From a virus: 28,392 nt of DNA. The stretch is from positions 1-28,392 of IMG/VR virus record IMGVR_UViG_3300013102_000061, one strand, 5' to 3'. How positions within the stretch are numbered: position 1 is the stretch's first letter; every line of letters starts with the position of its first letter. Shown in pieces: positions 22,683 through 28,392 of the stretch. The notes under the pieces are model-generated. The model saw nothing but the letters and a program-made list of their open reading frames with translations, did not search any database and was not told the DNA's origin. A program made the position numbers and the translations under genes.

Positions 22683-23525
22683 ATGAACAGTATAGCAATT
22701 ATCGAAGCAGTAAACACCACTTCTCTGCCGTTTCATGGTCAGCACATCATCACCGCTATGGCTGCTGGTGTGGCATATGTGGCTATGAAGCCGATCGTTG
22801 AAAATCTGGATATGAGCTGGTCTACGCAAGTAAGAAAACTCATGGCGCAGACGGATAAATTCAACTGTGTTCATATGAACATGGTTGCGAGTGACAGAAA
22901 GTTGCGCGAGCTTCTTTGCATTCCTCTTCAGAAGCTAAACGGATGGCTATTCAGCATCAACCCGGCAAAGGTGCGTGACGACATTCGTGCTCGCCTGGTG
23001 CGTTATCAAGAAGAGTGCTTTACCGCTCTTCACGATTACTGGACTAAAGGTGCAGCGATCCGCAAGCCGGAGACCACCGTTGATGACCGCACGCCACTCC
23101 GAGGCATCGTTAATCGCATCATGGGTAAGTACGGCATGACCTATCAGGCCGTTTACAAGCTCGTGCATAAAGAGTTTGGTGTGAAGCACATTGATGAGCT
23201 TACTGCCAAACAGACTATAGAGGCAGTTGAATACTTAGCTGGAAAGGTAATTGAAGGTGAGTTTGTTGGGAAAGAAACACTGCCAGCTATTAACTTCAAC
23301 TTTGAAATGTATGTTCACAATGTGAACGTGGCATGCATTCACCTGGAGGAAGTCAGAAAATTGTGGAAAGGGCAGCTTGCCCCTGCGTTACGGCTGATTG
23401 AATCACCACTGGCAGTAAGGTTAGAGGACAGAATTTCTGACGCAGGAGCGATTGTTAATGGCTTACGAGGCGCTCTTGAGCGAGCTTCTGGATTTAAGGG
23501 GTTGCGGACTTTTGGCAGGGAGTAG
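22683..23525 (+). CDS. ant: P22 Ant-like antirepressor
   Basis: Residues 1-122 match the N-terminal domain of P22 Ant almost block by block: MNSIAIIEAVNT, SLPFHGQ, ITAMAAGVAYVAMKPIVEN, LCIPLQKLNGWLFSINPAKVRD, and VRYQEECFTALHDYW. Ant binds phage repressors and inactivates them, allowing lytic growth. The C-terminal part differs from P22: a central section (about 135-195; PLRGIVNRIMGKYGMTYQAVYKLVHKEFGV) resembles ORF6C-type domains of other antirepressors, followed by a helical tail. At 280 aa it is slightly shorter than P22 Ant (about 300). GGAGC lies upstream of the ATG at 22683. Transcribed with the Arc-like gene. Confidence 0.9.
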   Translation: MNSIAIIEAVNTTSLPFHGQHIITAMAAGVAYVAMKPIVENLDMSWSTQVRKLMAQTDKFNCVHMNMVASDRKLRELLCIPLQKLNGWLFSINPAKVRDDIRARLVRYQEECFTALHDYWTKGAAIRKPETTVDDRTPLRGIVNRIMGKYGMTYQAVYKLVHKEFGVKHIDELTAKQTIEAVEYLAGKVIEGEFVGKETLPAINFNFEMYVHNVNVACIHLEEVRKLWKGQLAPALRLIESPLAVRLEDRISDAGAIVNGLRGALERASGFKGLRTFGRE

Positions 23526-23539
23526 CTCTAAAAGAAAAA

Positions 23540-23559
23540 CCGCCAGTGGCTGCTGGCGG
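23540..23559 (-). terminator. Terminator-like hairpin, active mainly on minus strand
   Basis: Perfect 7-bp stem CCGCCAG / CTGGCGG with a 6-base loop, between the two antirepressor genes. Only the minus-strand reading has a T tract (TTTTTCTTTT). No minus-strand gene lies upstream of it, so it may end an antisense transcript or act as a partial barrier. Confidence 0.5.
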
Positions 23560-23591
23560 CTTACATCAACTAAACGATTAGGTATCAATCA

Positions 23592-24335
23592 ATGCTTACA
23601 GATAATTTAGCAGTACGCGGATCTGTTGTCACGGACAAAACTATCGATAGTCAGTCGTTGCTCGAAATGGTTAATGCTGCTCGTAAAGAGTGCGGAGAGC
23701 CAGTGGTGCGCAACAACAAGTTCCTTGAAAAAATCGAAGATGAGCTTGAAGGAGAGTTTTACACCAAAAGTGCAAAACCGTCTGGCAGTAACGGCGGCCG
23801 GCCAGTTGACGTAATTGGGATGACGATGAAGCAGGCACTTCGTGTGGCGGCTCGGGAATCAAAAGCAGTTCGCCGTTCTCTCGTTGATAAACTGGAGGCA
23901 ATGAGCCAACCAACGTTTGACCCGATGGTAGCTCTCAACGATGCGGAGTTCTTGCGCGGCACGCTACTTTCATACAGTGAAAAGGTTATCGCTCTTGAAC
24001 ACAAAGTCGAAGAGATGAAGCCAGATGTGGAAGCCTTTGACCGAATCGCTAAAGCAGATGGCAGCATGTGTATTACCAACGCAGCTAAACATCTTCAGGT
24101 GCAGCCAAAGTTTCTCTTCAAGTTGATGTCGGAGAATCATTGGATTTATCGCCGCGCTGGCGGGAAGACCTGGCTGGCATATCAGGATCGCATTCAGTTC
24201 GGTGTTCTGGAACACAAGATAACAACAGTTGAGCGTTCTGACGGAAGTGAGAAGGTAGTTGAACAAATTCTCGTTACTGCTAAAGGGCTGACCAAACTTT
24301 CTAAAATGCTTGGCGTGACCGGAGTGGCTGCTTAA
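23592..24335 (+). CDS. KilAC-domain antirepressor
   Basis: The 247-aa protein has a KilAC (ANT) C-terminal domain at about 132-242: ALEHKVEEMKPDVEAFDRIA, SMCITNAAKHLQVQPKFLFKLMSENHWIYRR, and VEQILVTAKGLTKLSKML. The N-terminal part (about 17-105) is a different module with LLEMVNAARKECGE, NNKFLEKIEDEL and GMTMKQALRVAARESKAVRRSLVDKLE, similar to Rha/phage-regulatory type N-domains. Proteins of this build act as antirepressors or repressor-like regulators. It follows ant with 66 bases between them, so the same operon is likely. Having two unrelated antirepressors in tandem is uncommon. Confidence 0.85.
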   Translation: MLTDNLAVRGSVVTDKTIDSQSLLEMVNAARKECGEPVVRNNKFLEKIEDELEGEFYTKSAKPSGSNGGRPVDVIGMTMKQALRVAARESKAVRRSLVDKLEAMSQPTFDPMVALNDAEFLRGTLLSYSEKVIALEHKVEEMKPDVEAFDRIAKADGSMCITNAAKHLQVQPKFLFKLMSENHWIYRRAGGKTWLAYQDRIQFGVLEHKITTVERSDGSEKVVEQILVTAKGLTKLSKMLGVTGVAA

Positions 24336-24345
24336 TCGGCGGACC

Positions 24346-24392
24346 ATTTCGCCAATCAGCCGAAATCCCGGCCAATCTCCCGAAATTTCGGG
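24346..24392. repeat. Cluster of palindromes after the antirepressor operon
   Basis: An inverted repeat ATTTCG-N9-CGAAAT (24346-24366) is followed by a perfect 14-bp palindrome CCCGAAATTTCGGG (24379-24392). The hexamer CGAAAT/ATTTCG occurs in each, and GCCAATC appears twice (at 24351 and 24371). It may be a protein-binding region. Confidence 0.5.
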
Positions 24393-24399
24393 ACATCCC

Positions 24400-24422
24400 A
24401 ACCCGCCCAGGCGGGTTTTTTT
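24400..24422 (+). terminator. Rho-independent terminator after antirepressor operon
   Basis: Perfect 8-bp stem AACCCGCC / GGCGGGTT closed by two bases plus a T run, just before the tail fibre gene. Confidence 0.82.
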
Positions 24423-24434
24423 ATGGAGAAATAA

Positions 24435-26048
24435 ATGGATCGTCAGATTGTTTACCCGGGTGCTATCCCGCTCGAGACAGACCTGCTTAACACCAATAAG
24501 TACGCCATGATGGGGCTGGCAAAGCTCGCCGCCGCGATGATGGGGTCGAATACCTATCTGCATGGTCTGGCCTGTACTCCATCATCACCAGCCTCAATGG
24601 TGGTGAACGTGGCTAAGGGTCAAATTTATAGCCTGCAGAACGTGGACGGTACCGCTTACTCTTCACTGGCAGCAGATACTACAAACACTATCCTGAAGCA
24701 GGGCGTAGTCCTCAACTCAACCGCCTTCACGCTGACTGCACCGACTACGGCAGGGCAGAGTATCAATTATCTTGTTCAGGTTACGTATAGCGACACGGAC
24801 TCCGGTGCGACCGTTTTGCCTTATTACAATGCGGCTAACCCGTCCGTAGCTTACAGCGGTCCGAATAACGCGGGCACCGCTCAGAACACAGTCCGTTCTG
24901 GTGTTTGTACTGTTGCTCTGAAAGCTGGCGTGGCAGCCACTACCGGCACACAGACAACGCCTTCGGTTGATACGGGCTATACAGCCGCCTGGGTTATTAC
25001 GGTCGCTCAGGGTGCCACTACCATCACCGCCTCAAACATTGCGATAGCAGCTAATGCACCCTTCCTGCCGACAGCAGGTATCTTTTCAGCCGTTCAACAG
25101 GGAACTCTGACTTACGCTGCAGACATCGGCGCGGCCAATGCCTATGTGGCTTCATTCTTGCCAGCACTGCCATCGCTCACTGATGGCATGCGTGTAACCT
25201 TTAAAGCTAAAACGGCCAACACTGGCGCATCAACATTAGCGGTGAATGGCGGCTCTACTTACCCGGTTTATTCTCATGCTCACCAGGCGCTTCAGGGTGG
25301 AGAGTTAATTGCCAACGGTCTGGTTGAGGTTGAGTGGAATAGCACGCTTACGGCTTGGGTACTTTGCGGCAATAGTGGCGGTGCATTACCTGTAGCTGCT
25401 GCTACTCAATCAAACCATGCTTTGCAGCTCGGGCAGGCAACGGGTCGCTTACTCAGGGCGCCACAAATATTCAACGCTTCTGGCACATACACACCTTTAA
25501 ACGGAACGAAACTAATTCGCGTACGGGTCTGGGGCGCAGGGGCAGGTGGACAAGGGATGAGCGCTGTGGATACGAGCTATACATCTGGTGCTGCCGGAGC
25601 CTTTGCAGAATCGTTCATAGATGTATCTGCCATTACGTCCTCTATTTCGGTTGTGGTAGGGGTTGGTGGGAGTTCAGTAGCCGCTGGGTCAAGCTCATAT
25701 GGAGGGGTTGGCGGTGACAGTTCATTTGGCACATATATCACCTGCACTGGTGGAAAAACAAATGCCTCTGGAACTACAGGCGGCGTAGCCACAGGAGGCA
25801 CTGTTTTCAACGTATCTGGGCAAACTGGTCAAGGTGGCAGATATGTTTCTTCATTAACATCAATCATTGGTGGCACAGGTGGAAGCGCATTTGGCGCTTA
25901 CAGTGCATTGCCGCACTCTTCAATACCCGGAGATACAGGTGGTTATCCTGGAGGAGGTGGAGCTGTGGGGTGTTTCGTATCTTCTTCCACTAGCTATGCG
26001 TCAGGTGCGGGCGCATCAGGTCGAGTTATTATTGAGGAGTATGCATAA
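24435..26048 (+). CDS. Tail fibre protein with glycine-rich tip
   Basis: The 537-aa protein is the receptor-binding fibre. The N-terminus (MDRQIVYPGAIPLETDLLNTNKYAM) is the attachment part. The middle is repeated beta structure rich in Thr/Ala/Gly. The last 190 residues have many Gly-rich loops (GAGAGGQG, GGVGGDSSFG, GGTGGSAFG, PGGGGAVG) and end GASGRVIIEEYA, a pattern of Gly-rich receptor-binding tips. GGAGAAATAA precedes the ATG. It is the last structural gene and is separated from the baseplate by the moron/immI block. Confidence 0.85.
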   Translation: MDRQIVYPGAIPLETDLLNTNKYAMMGLAKLAAAMMGSNTYLHGLACTPSSPASMVVNVAKGQIYSLQNVDGTAYSSLAADTTNTILKQGVVLNSTAFTLTAPTTAGQSINYLVQVTYSDTDSGATVLPYYNAANPSVAYSGPNNAGTAQNTVRSGVCTVALKAGVAATTGTQTTPSVDTGYTAAWVITVAQGATTITASNIAIAANAPFLPTAGIFSAVQQGTLTYAADIGAANAYVASFLPALPSLTDGMRVTFKAKTANTGASTLAVNGGSTYPVYSHAHQALQGGELIANGLVEVEWNSTLTAWVLCGNSGGALPVAAATQSNHALQLGQATGRLLRAPQIFNASGTYTPLNGTKLIRVRVWGAGAGGQGMSAVDTSYTSGAAGAFAESFIDVSAITSSISVVVGVGGSSVAAGSSSYGGVGGDSSFGTYITCTGGKTNASGTTGGVATGGTVFNVSGQTGQGGRYVSSLTSIIGGTGGSAFGAYSALPHSSIPGDTGGYPGGGGAVGCFVSSSTSYASGAGASGRVIIEEYA

Positions 26049-26254
26049 TGAGTTCTTGTGCAGTAATTCAAAATGAAAAAAATGAAGTTTTAAACACAAT
26101 CGTTGCAGATCCGGATTTCGAAATCGAAGGATTTTACTTAATAGAATATGATTCAGATATAGTCTTCTGTCAGAAAGGTATGTTTTATAATGAAAAGGAT
26201 AATCTTTTTTATGATGAAGAAGGTTTTAAGCATATAAATGGCACTGAAGTGTAA
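26048..26254 (+). CDS. Small protein coupled to tail fibre, 68 aa
   Basis: The ATG overlaps the tail fibre stop (TAATG), so it is translated with it. The product is very acidic (many Asp/Glu) with a hydrophobic-aromatic core (IEGFYLIEYDSDIVFCQKGMFYNEKD). No recognised tail-fibre assembly domain, but the coupling argues for a role with the fibre, for example as a small chaperone. The function is otherwise unknown. Its composition is AT-rich compared with the fibre gene. Confidence 0.7.
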   Translation: MSSCAVIQNEKNEVLNTIVADPDFEIEGFYLIEYDSDIVFCQKGMFYNEKDNLFYDEEGFKHINGTEV

Positions 26255-26262
26255 ATTGAAAA

Positions 26263-26281
26263 GCCCGTCATTTCGACGGGC
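26263..26281 (-). terminator. Terminator of the minus-strand acyltransferase gene
   Basis: Perfect 7-bp stem GCCCGTC / GACGGGC with ATTTC loop; on the minus strand it is followed by TTTTC. It overlaps the end of the acyltransferase reading frame (stop at 26268) and lies 8 bases after the end of the convergent small gene. Confidence 0.7.
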
Positions 26282-27299
26282 GAGTCATTGCTTTTTGAAC
26301 TCTATGCCTGAAAGTCTCTATATTTCTCTCAAAAACATAGTAAATGATTGCACCTAATAACAATGAGGCTATTATTGATAGAAGCATCATAGGTATGCTG
26401 TTAGTGTATTTTTCTGCAAGCTGAGTCAGCACAAACCAATGAGCTAGGTAAGTTGAGAAACTATGGTTCCCAATTTTACGCATTAGCGAACCTGAAAGAA
26501 TATCTGATGTTATGCCTGTATCTGATACTGATAAAAAGATAAAAATAGCCCAGGCAATGCTGATGGATAGGTAACTTGTCGCAAGGTTTGGTACGATAAT
26601 CCTGCCTGTTATAAGGTTGCAAAAAGATGGGATTATTAATAACAACAAAAACATTAAGGCAAATATGTAAAAGCCATATTTGCGGGGTGGAGTATTAAGA
26701 TTCCTTATAATATAAGATAAAAGGATTCCTACTATGAAGCTAGATATATACCAGCGGGTTTCTATAGAGTTTTCCTGAAGTAAGCTAGCAGGGTAAAAAT
26801 ATCTAAATGCAGTAGTCATTAAAGTTGCTAAGAGCACAACCGAGAACACCCCGAATCGATTTTTAATGGCTTGGAGTGCTATCAATAATATCGGCAGTAT
26901 GAAATAAAACTTAAATTCTACTGGGATAGTCCAAAGGTGTGCAAAACCTTGCTGAAAAGCCAAGATATTTCTTAGTTTTTCTGCATCATAATAGCCCAAG
27001 TAAAAATAGAAAACTGAAGCTATAAAAAATAGCGGCAATATCCTTAAAGCTCTACCAAAAAAATATTCCGAGACGGATTTTATATTTAATCCATTTTTTA
27101 AAAACTTATTTGTAAGTAAAAAAGCACTAAGAACAAAAAATAGCCACACACCTATTTTCCCCGTTCCTCCTAAATAAGGTCTCGTAGCTGGTATGAACAT
27201 AACTAACGCATGGGCAACCAGAACAACCAGCACTGCTAGTCCCCTGATCCCATCGGCTGCCGGAAAATGGCCTGCTAAATTGCCTCTTTGCTCTGTCAA
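26268..27299 (-). CDS. Membrane acyltransferase (OafA/Acyl_transf_3 type)
   Basis: The 343-aa product has about ten hydrophobic transmembrane stretches. The N-terminal signature is ADGIRGLAVLVVLVAHAL (including R and the catalytic-type His in VAHA), followed by GKIGVWLFFVLSAFLLTNKF, typical of Acyl_transf_3 membrane O-acetyltransferases. These transfer acetyl groups to O-antigen or other surface sugars, so serotype conversion and receptor blocking by the lysogen are likely. The gene is clearly AT-rich compared with neighbours. The start I give is TTG (27297-27299); the first ATG lies at residue 34, after the motif, so a non-ATG start is needed. Acceptor sugar unknown. It is transcribed against the late genes, as usual for conversion morons. 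Confidence 0.87.
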   Translation of the reverse strand: MTEQRGNLAGHFPAADGIRGLAVLVVLVAHALVMFIPATRPYLGGTGKIGVWLFFVLSAFLLTNKFLKNGLNIKSVSEYFFGRALRILPLFFIASVFYFYLGYYDAEKLRNILAFQQGFAHLWTIPVEFKFYFILPILLIALQAIKNRFGVFSVVLLATLMTTAFRYFYPASLLQENSIETRWYISSFIVGILLSYIIRNLNTPPRKYGFYIFALMFLLLLIIPSFCNLITGRIIVPNLATSYLSISIAWAIFIFLSVSDTGITSDILSGSLMRKIGNHSFSTYLAHWFVLTQLAEKYTNSIPMMLLSIIASLLLGAIIYYVFERNIETFRHRVQKAMTRPSK

Positions 27300-27365
27300 A
27301 ATTACACCATGTTTTGTTGGTTTAAGATTTTCCGCATACTTTGATTAATAAGTAGCTGAGCGTCA

Positions 27366-27389
27366 AATAAAAAAGCCCGGCGACCGGGC
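27366..27389 (-). terminator. Minus-strand Rho-independent terminator
   Basis: Stem GCCCGG / CCGGGC (27375-27389) with a three-base loop. Read leftward it is followed by TTTTTTATTT, a strong T tract. No annotated minus-strand gene lies to its right, so it may terminate an unannotated leftward RNA. Confidence 0.75.
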
Positions 27390-27535
27390 AATGACTCAAC
27401 CGCGCCTCTCTGAGCAAGCTACGGGGTGGGTAATTTGAGGTTAGTCACCCGCAACCGAAGCCGCCAGCCTAAATTTTCAGCGCCATCAATGGCTTTACAA
27501 AACTGTGAGCCGTTTCGGCTTGATCAAATCCACTG
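27366..27535 (-). ncRNA. Candidate SOS-linked small RNA (speculative)
   Basis: A minus-strand TTGACA (27566-27571), an 18-base spacer and AGTAAT (27542-27547) would start leftward transcription near 27535. A strong terminator lies at 27366-27389, giving an RNA of about 170 bases without an ORF of note. The LexA box lies within this promoter. No RNA family recognised. Confidence 0.3.
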
Positions 27536-27545
27536 ATCGATATTA

Positions 27546-27561
27546 CTGTTTATCCATACAG
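27546..27561. promoter_or_regulatory. LexA box
   Basis: Perfect CTGT-N8-ACAG core, in context TACTGT...ACAGTG, located 10 bases before the ribosome-binding site of the gene starting at 27585. It implies SOS control of the two following genes and possibly of a leftward transcript. Confidence 0.85.
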
Positions 27562-27584
27562 TGTTTGTCAAAGGAGGATTTAGC

Positions 27585-27824
27585 ATGCCGCGCGACTATG
27601 AAATCAAACACGCATTTATGAACGCTATGAGGCGAGAACCGGGTATGGGCGTCATTGTCACGACACAGGAGTTTGTCCATCAACTGGAGAGGCTTAACTG
27701 GCACTTCAGTCTGCGTGAGGCGAACCAGTGGATTAAGGCCAATACGGTGACGTTTCGCGATGCGTCGACGCAGGAGGGTGAGGCTAAAACCTACAAACAG
27801 TTCAACCCGAACGGGGGAATCTGA
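27585..27824 (+). CDS. SOS-regulated small protein, 79 aa, unknown function
   Basis: ATG 27585 follows AAGGAGG with a 7-base spacer, so I prefer it to the earlier in-frame codons, which overlap the LexA box. The product (MPRDYEIKHAFMNAMRRE, then TTQEFVHQLERLNWHFSLREANQWIKAN) is basic and helical with a possible winged-helix or helix-turn-helix look. As far as I recall, proteins of this pattern sit before UmuD-like genes in enteric prophages, but no function is known to me. The LexA box and the tight spacing (1 base) to the UmuD'-like gene mean co-expression during DNA damage. Confidence 0.8.
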   Translation: MPRDYEIKHAFMNAMRREPGMGVIVTTQEFVHQLERLNWHFSLREANQWIKANTVTFRDASTQEGEAKTYKQFNPNGGI

Positions 27825-27825
27825 T

Positions 27826-28149
27826 ATGGGCTTCCCATCACCGGCATCGGACTATGTTGAAACGCGTATCGACCTGAACAAAATCCTGATGCCTCATCCG
27901 ACCCATATGTTCATGATTGAGACGCCGATCGGATTCGCTATTATCGACAGGACGGTTCATGGTAAATCAGGAGATAAAGTGGCATTCCAGTTTGGCGAGT
28001 TCCCGCAGCTGGGGAGATTGTTCACTACGGGGATTATCACCTCAGATGGCGAGACGATTGACGGAGAGGGCATGGACGGCATCATTGTGCTGGGGAAAGT
28101 GACGGCTGAGGTTGTGTCCGTACATGAGCACAGCAGGCCGATAATTTAG
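27826..28149 (+). CDS. UmuD'-like protein lacking catalytic residues
   Basis: The 107-aa product begins MGFPSPASDYVETRIDLNKIL, matching E. coli UmuD from Gly25 onward (GFPSPAADYVEQRIDLNQLL), that is, exactly at the Cys24-Gly25 cleavage point. So it encodes an already processed UmuD' form, like HumD of phage P1. The region with the catalytic Ser (ASGDSM) is deleted and the Lys region (TVKKL) reads QLGRL, so it cannot be a protease. UmuD' proteins work with UmuC in translesion synthesis (polymerase V). I chose ATG 27826 with GGGGGAA upstream; the frame is open earlier, but that would add unrelated residues from within the previous gene. No umuC gene follows. Confidence 0.85.
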   Translation: MGFPSPASDYVETRIDLNKILMPHPTHMFMIETPIGFAIIDRTVHGKSGDKVAFQFGEFPQLGRLFTTGIITSDGETIDGEGMDGIIVLGKVTAEVVSVHEHSRPII

Positions 28150-28392
28150 CCGTAGCACACATGTAGCACAAAAAAATACCGCAAATCACCTCAAAACCAC
28201 CACGACGGCAGTTTGTGACTTGCGGTATGTCTCTGTAAAACCACGCTTCAACGCACATCAACCTGACTGGCTAAATATTCAAAGTGAAATTATGAATATG
28301 CAGGTTTAGTGAGCTGATTCCGCTGAACAAGGCACGCCTGCGTGGAAGTGGATTAGGGTAGTGGGTTGCCAGCATCAAGGCCGATCCCTTTG
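28150..28392. other. Non-coding right end; possible attR region
   Basis: 243 bases without a convincing ORF. It has an inverted repeat with 14-base arms and one mismatch (28176-28189 / 28215-28228, core ATACCGCAA / TTGCGGTAT) and the direct repeat above. In lambdoid prophages attR follows the late/conversion genes. The core site and the flanking host gene could not be identified, so this remains a suggestion. Confidence 0.35.
28152..28170 (+). repeat. Short direct repeat GTAGCACA x2
   Basis: GTAGCACA at 28152-28159 and again at 28163-28170, just after the UmuD'-like gene. Repeats of this kind are common near integrase arm sites. Confidence 0.4.

Noticed and set aside
22607-22801. 64-codon ORF overlapping the start of ant
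   Set aside because: Different frame from the well-supported Ant protein, no domain, and it covers the regulatory hairpin.
27760-27825. Longer UmuD-like protein starting inside the previous gene
   Set aside because: The added residues are basic and unlike UmuD; ATG 27826 with a good ribosome-binding site begins exactly at the UmuD' start.

Overview
The window is the right-hand (late) half of an integrated, lambdoid-organised prophage with a contractile tail. The host is most likely a gammaproteobacterium of the order Enterobacterales: the early genes resemble E-type colicin immunity, P22 immI and UmuD proteins. Genus cannot be settled from this sequence. No integrase, replication or lysis genes are inside the window, and no rRNA, tRNA, IS element or CRISPR array was seen.

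Layout. (1) 1-810: the 3' part of a colicin-E/pyocin-type DNase immunity gene cut by the left edge, a strong terminator and two small unknown genes. (2) 838-8656: packaging and head genes, namely small and large terminase, DUF4055-type portal, scaffold-like protein, P22-like coat and head-tail joining proteins. (3) 8714-19931: contractile tail, namely sheath, tube, a tail assembly chaperone with a clear programmed -1 frameshift, tail completion protein, an inserted AT-rich moron block, tape measure, and the baseplate series (LysM-like hub protein, gpD-like hub, gpV-like spike, gp25/W-like wedge, J-like, DUF2313/I-like). (4) 19965-24422: an accessory block that interrupts the late operon. It carries a proteasome/HslV-like Ntn-hydrolase homologue on the minus strand, a small unknown gene, and a P22 immI-like module: divergent CI-like regulator, Arc-like protein, P22 Ant-like antirepressor and KilAC-domain antirepressor. 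(5) 24435-26254: tail fibre with a glycine-rich tip plus a small partner. (6) 26268-28149: lysogenic-conversion and SOS genes, namely an OafA-type acyltransferase on the minus strand, then a LexA box followed by a small gene and a UmuD'-like gene. (7) 28150-28392: non-coding sequence with repeats, possibly the attR end.

How it fits together. Head, tail and baseplate genes form one rightward late operon. Intrinsic terminators lie inside it (before the sheath gene, around the morons, after the baseplate genes, before the fibre), so late transcription probably depends on an antiterminator encoded outside the window. The immI-like module is the most unusual part. In P22, immI holds mnt (leftward) and arc-ant (rightward). 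Here mnt is replaced by a CI/LexA-type regulator that has lost both the Ala-Gly cleavage site and the catalytic Lys, so RecA-stimulated self-cleavage looks impossible. That would make this switch blind to direct SOS cleavage, while a separate SOS-controlled region with a UmuD'-like gene lies 3 kb away.

Functions are assigned from recognised protein motifs, gene order and signals visible in the sequence; no database search was run.
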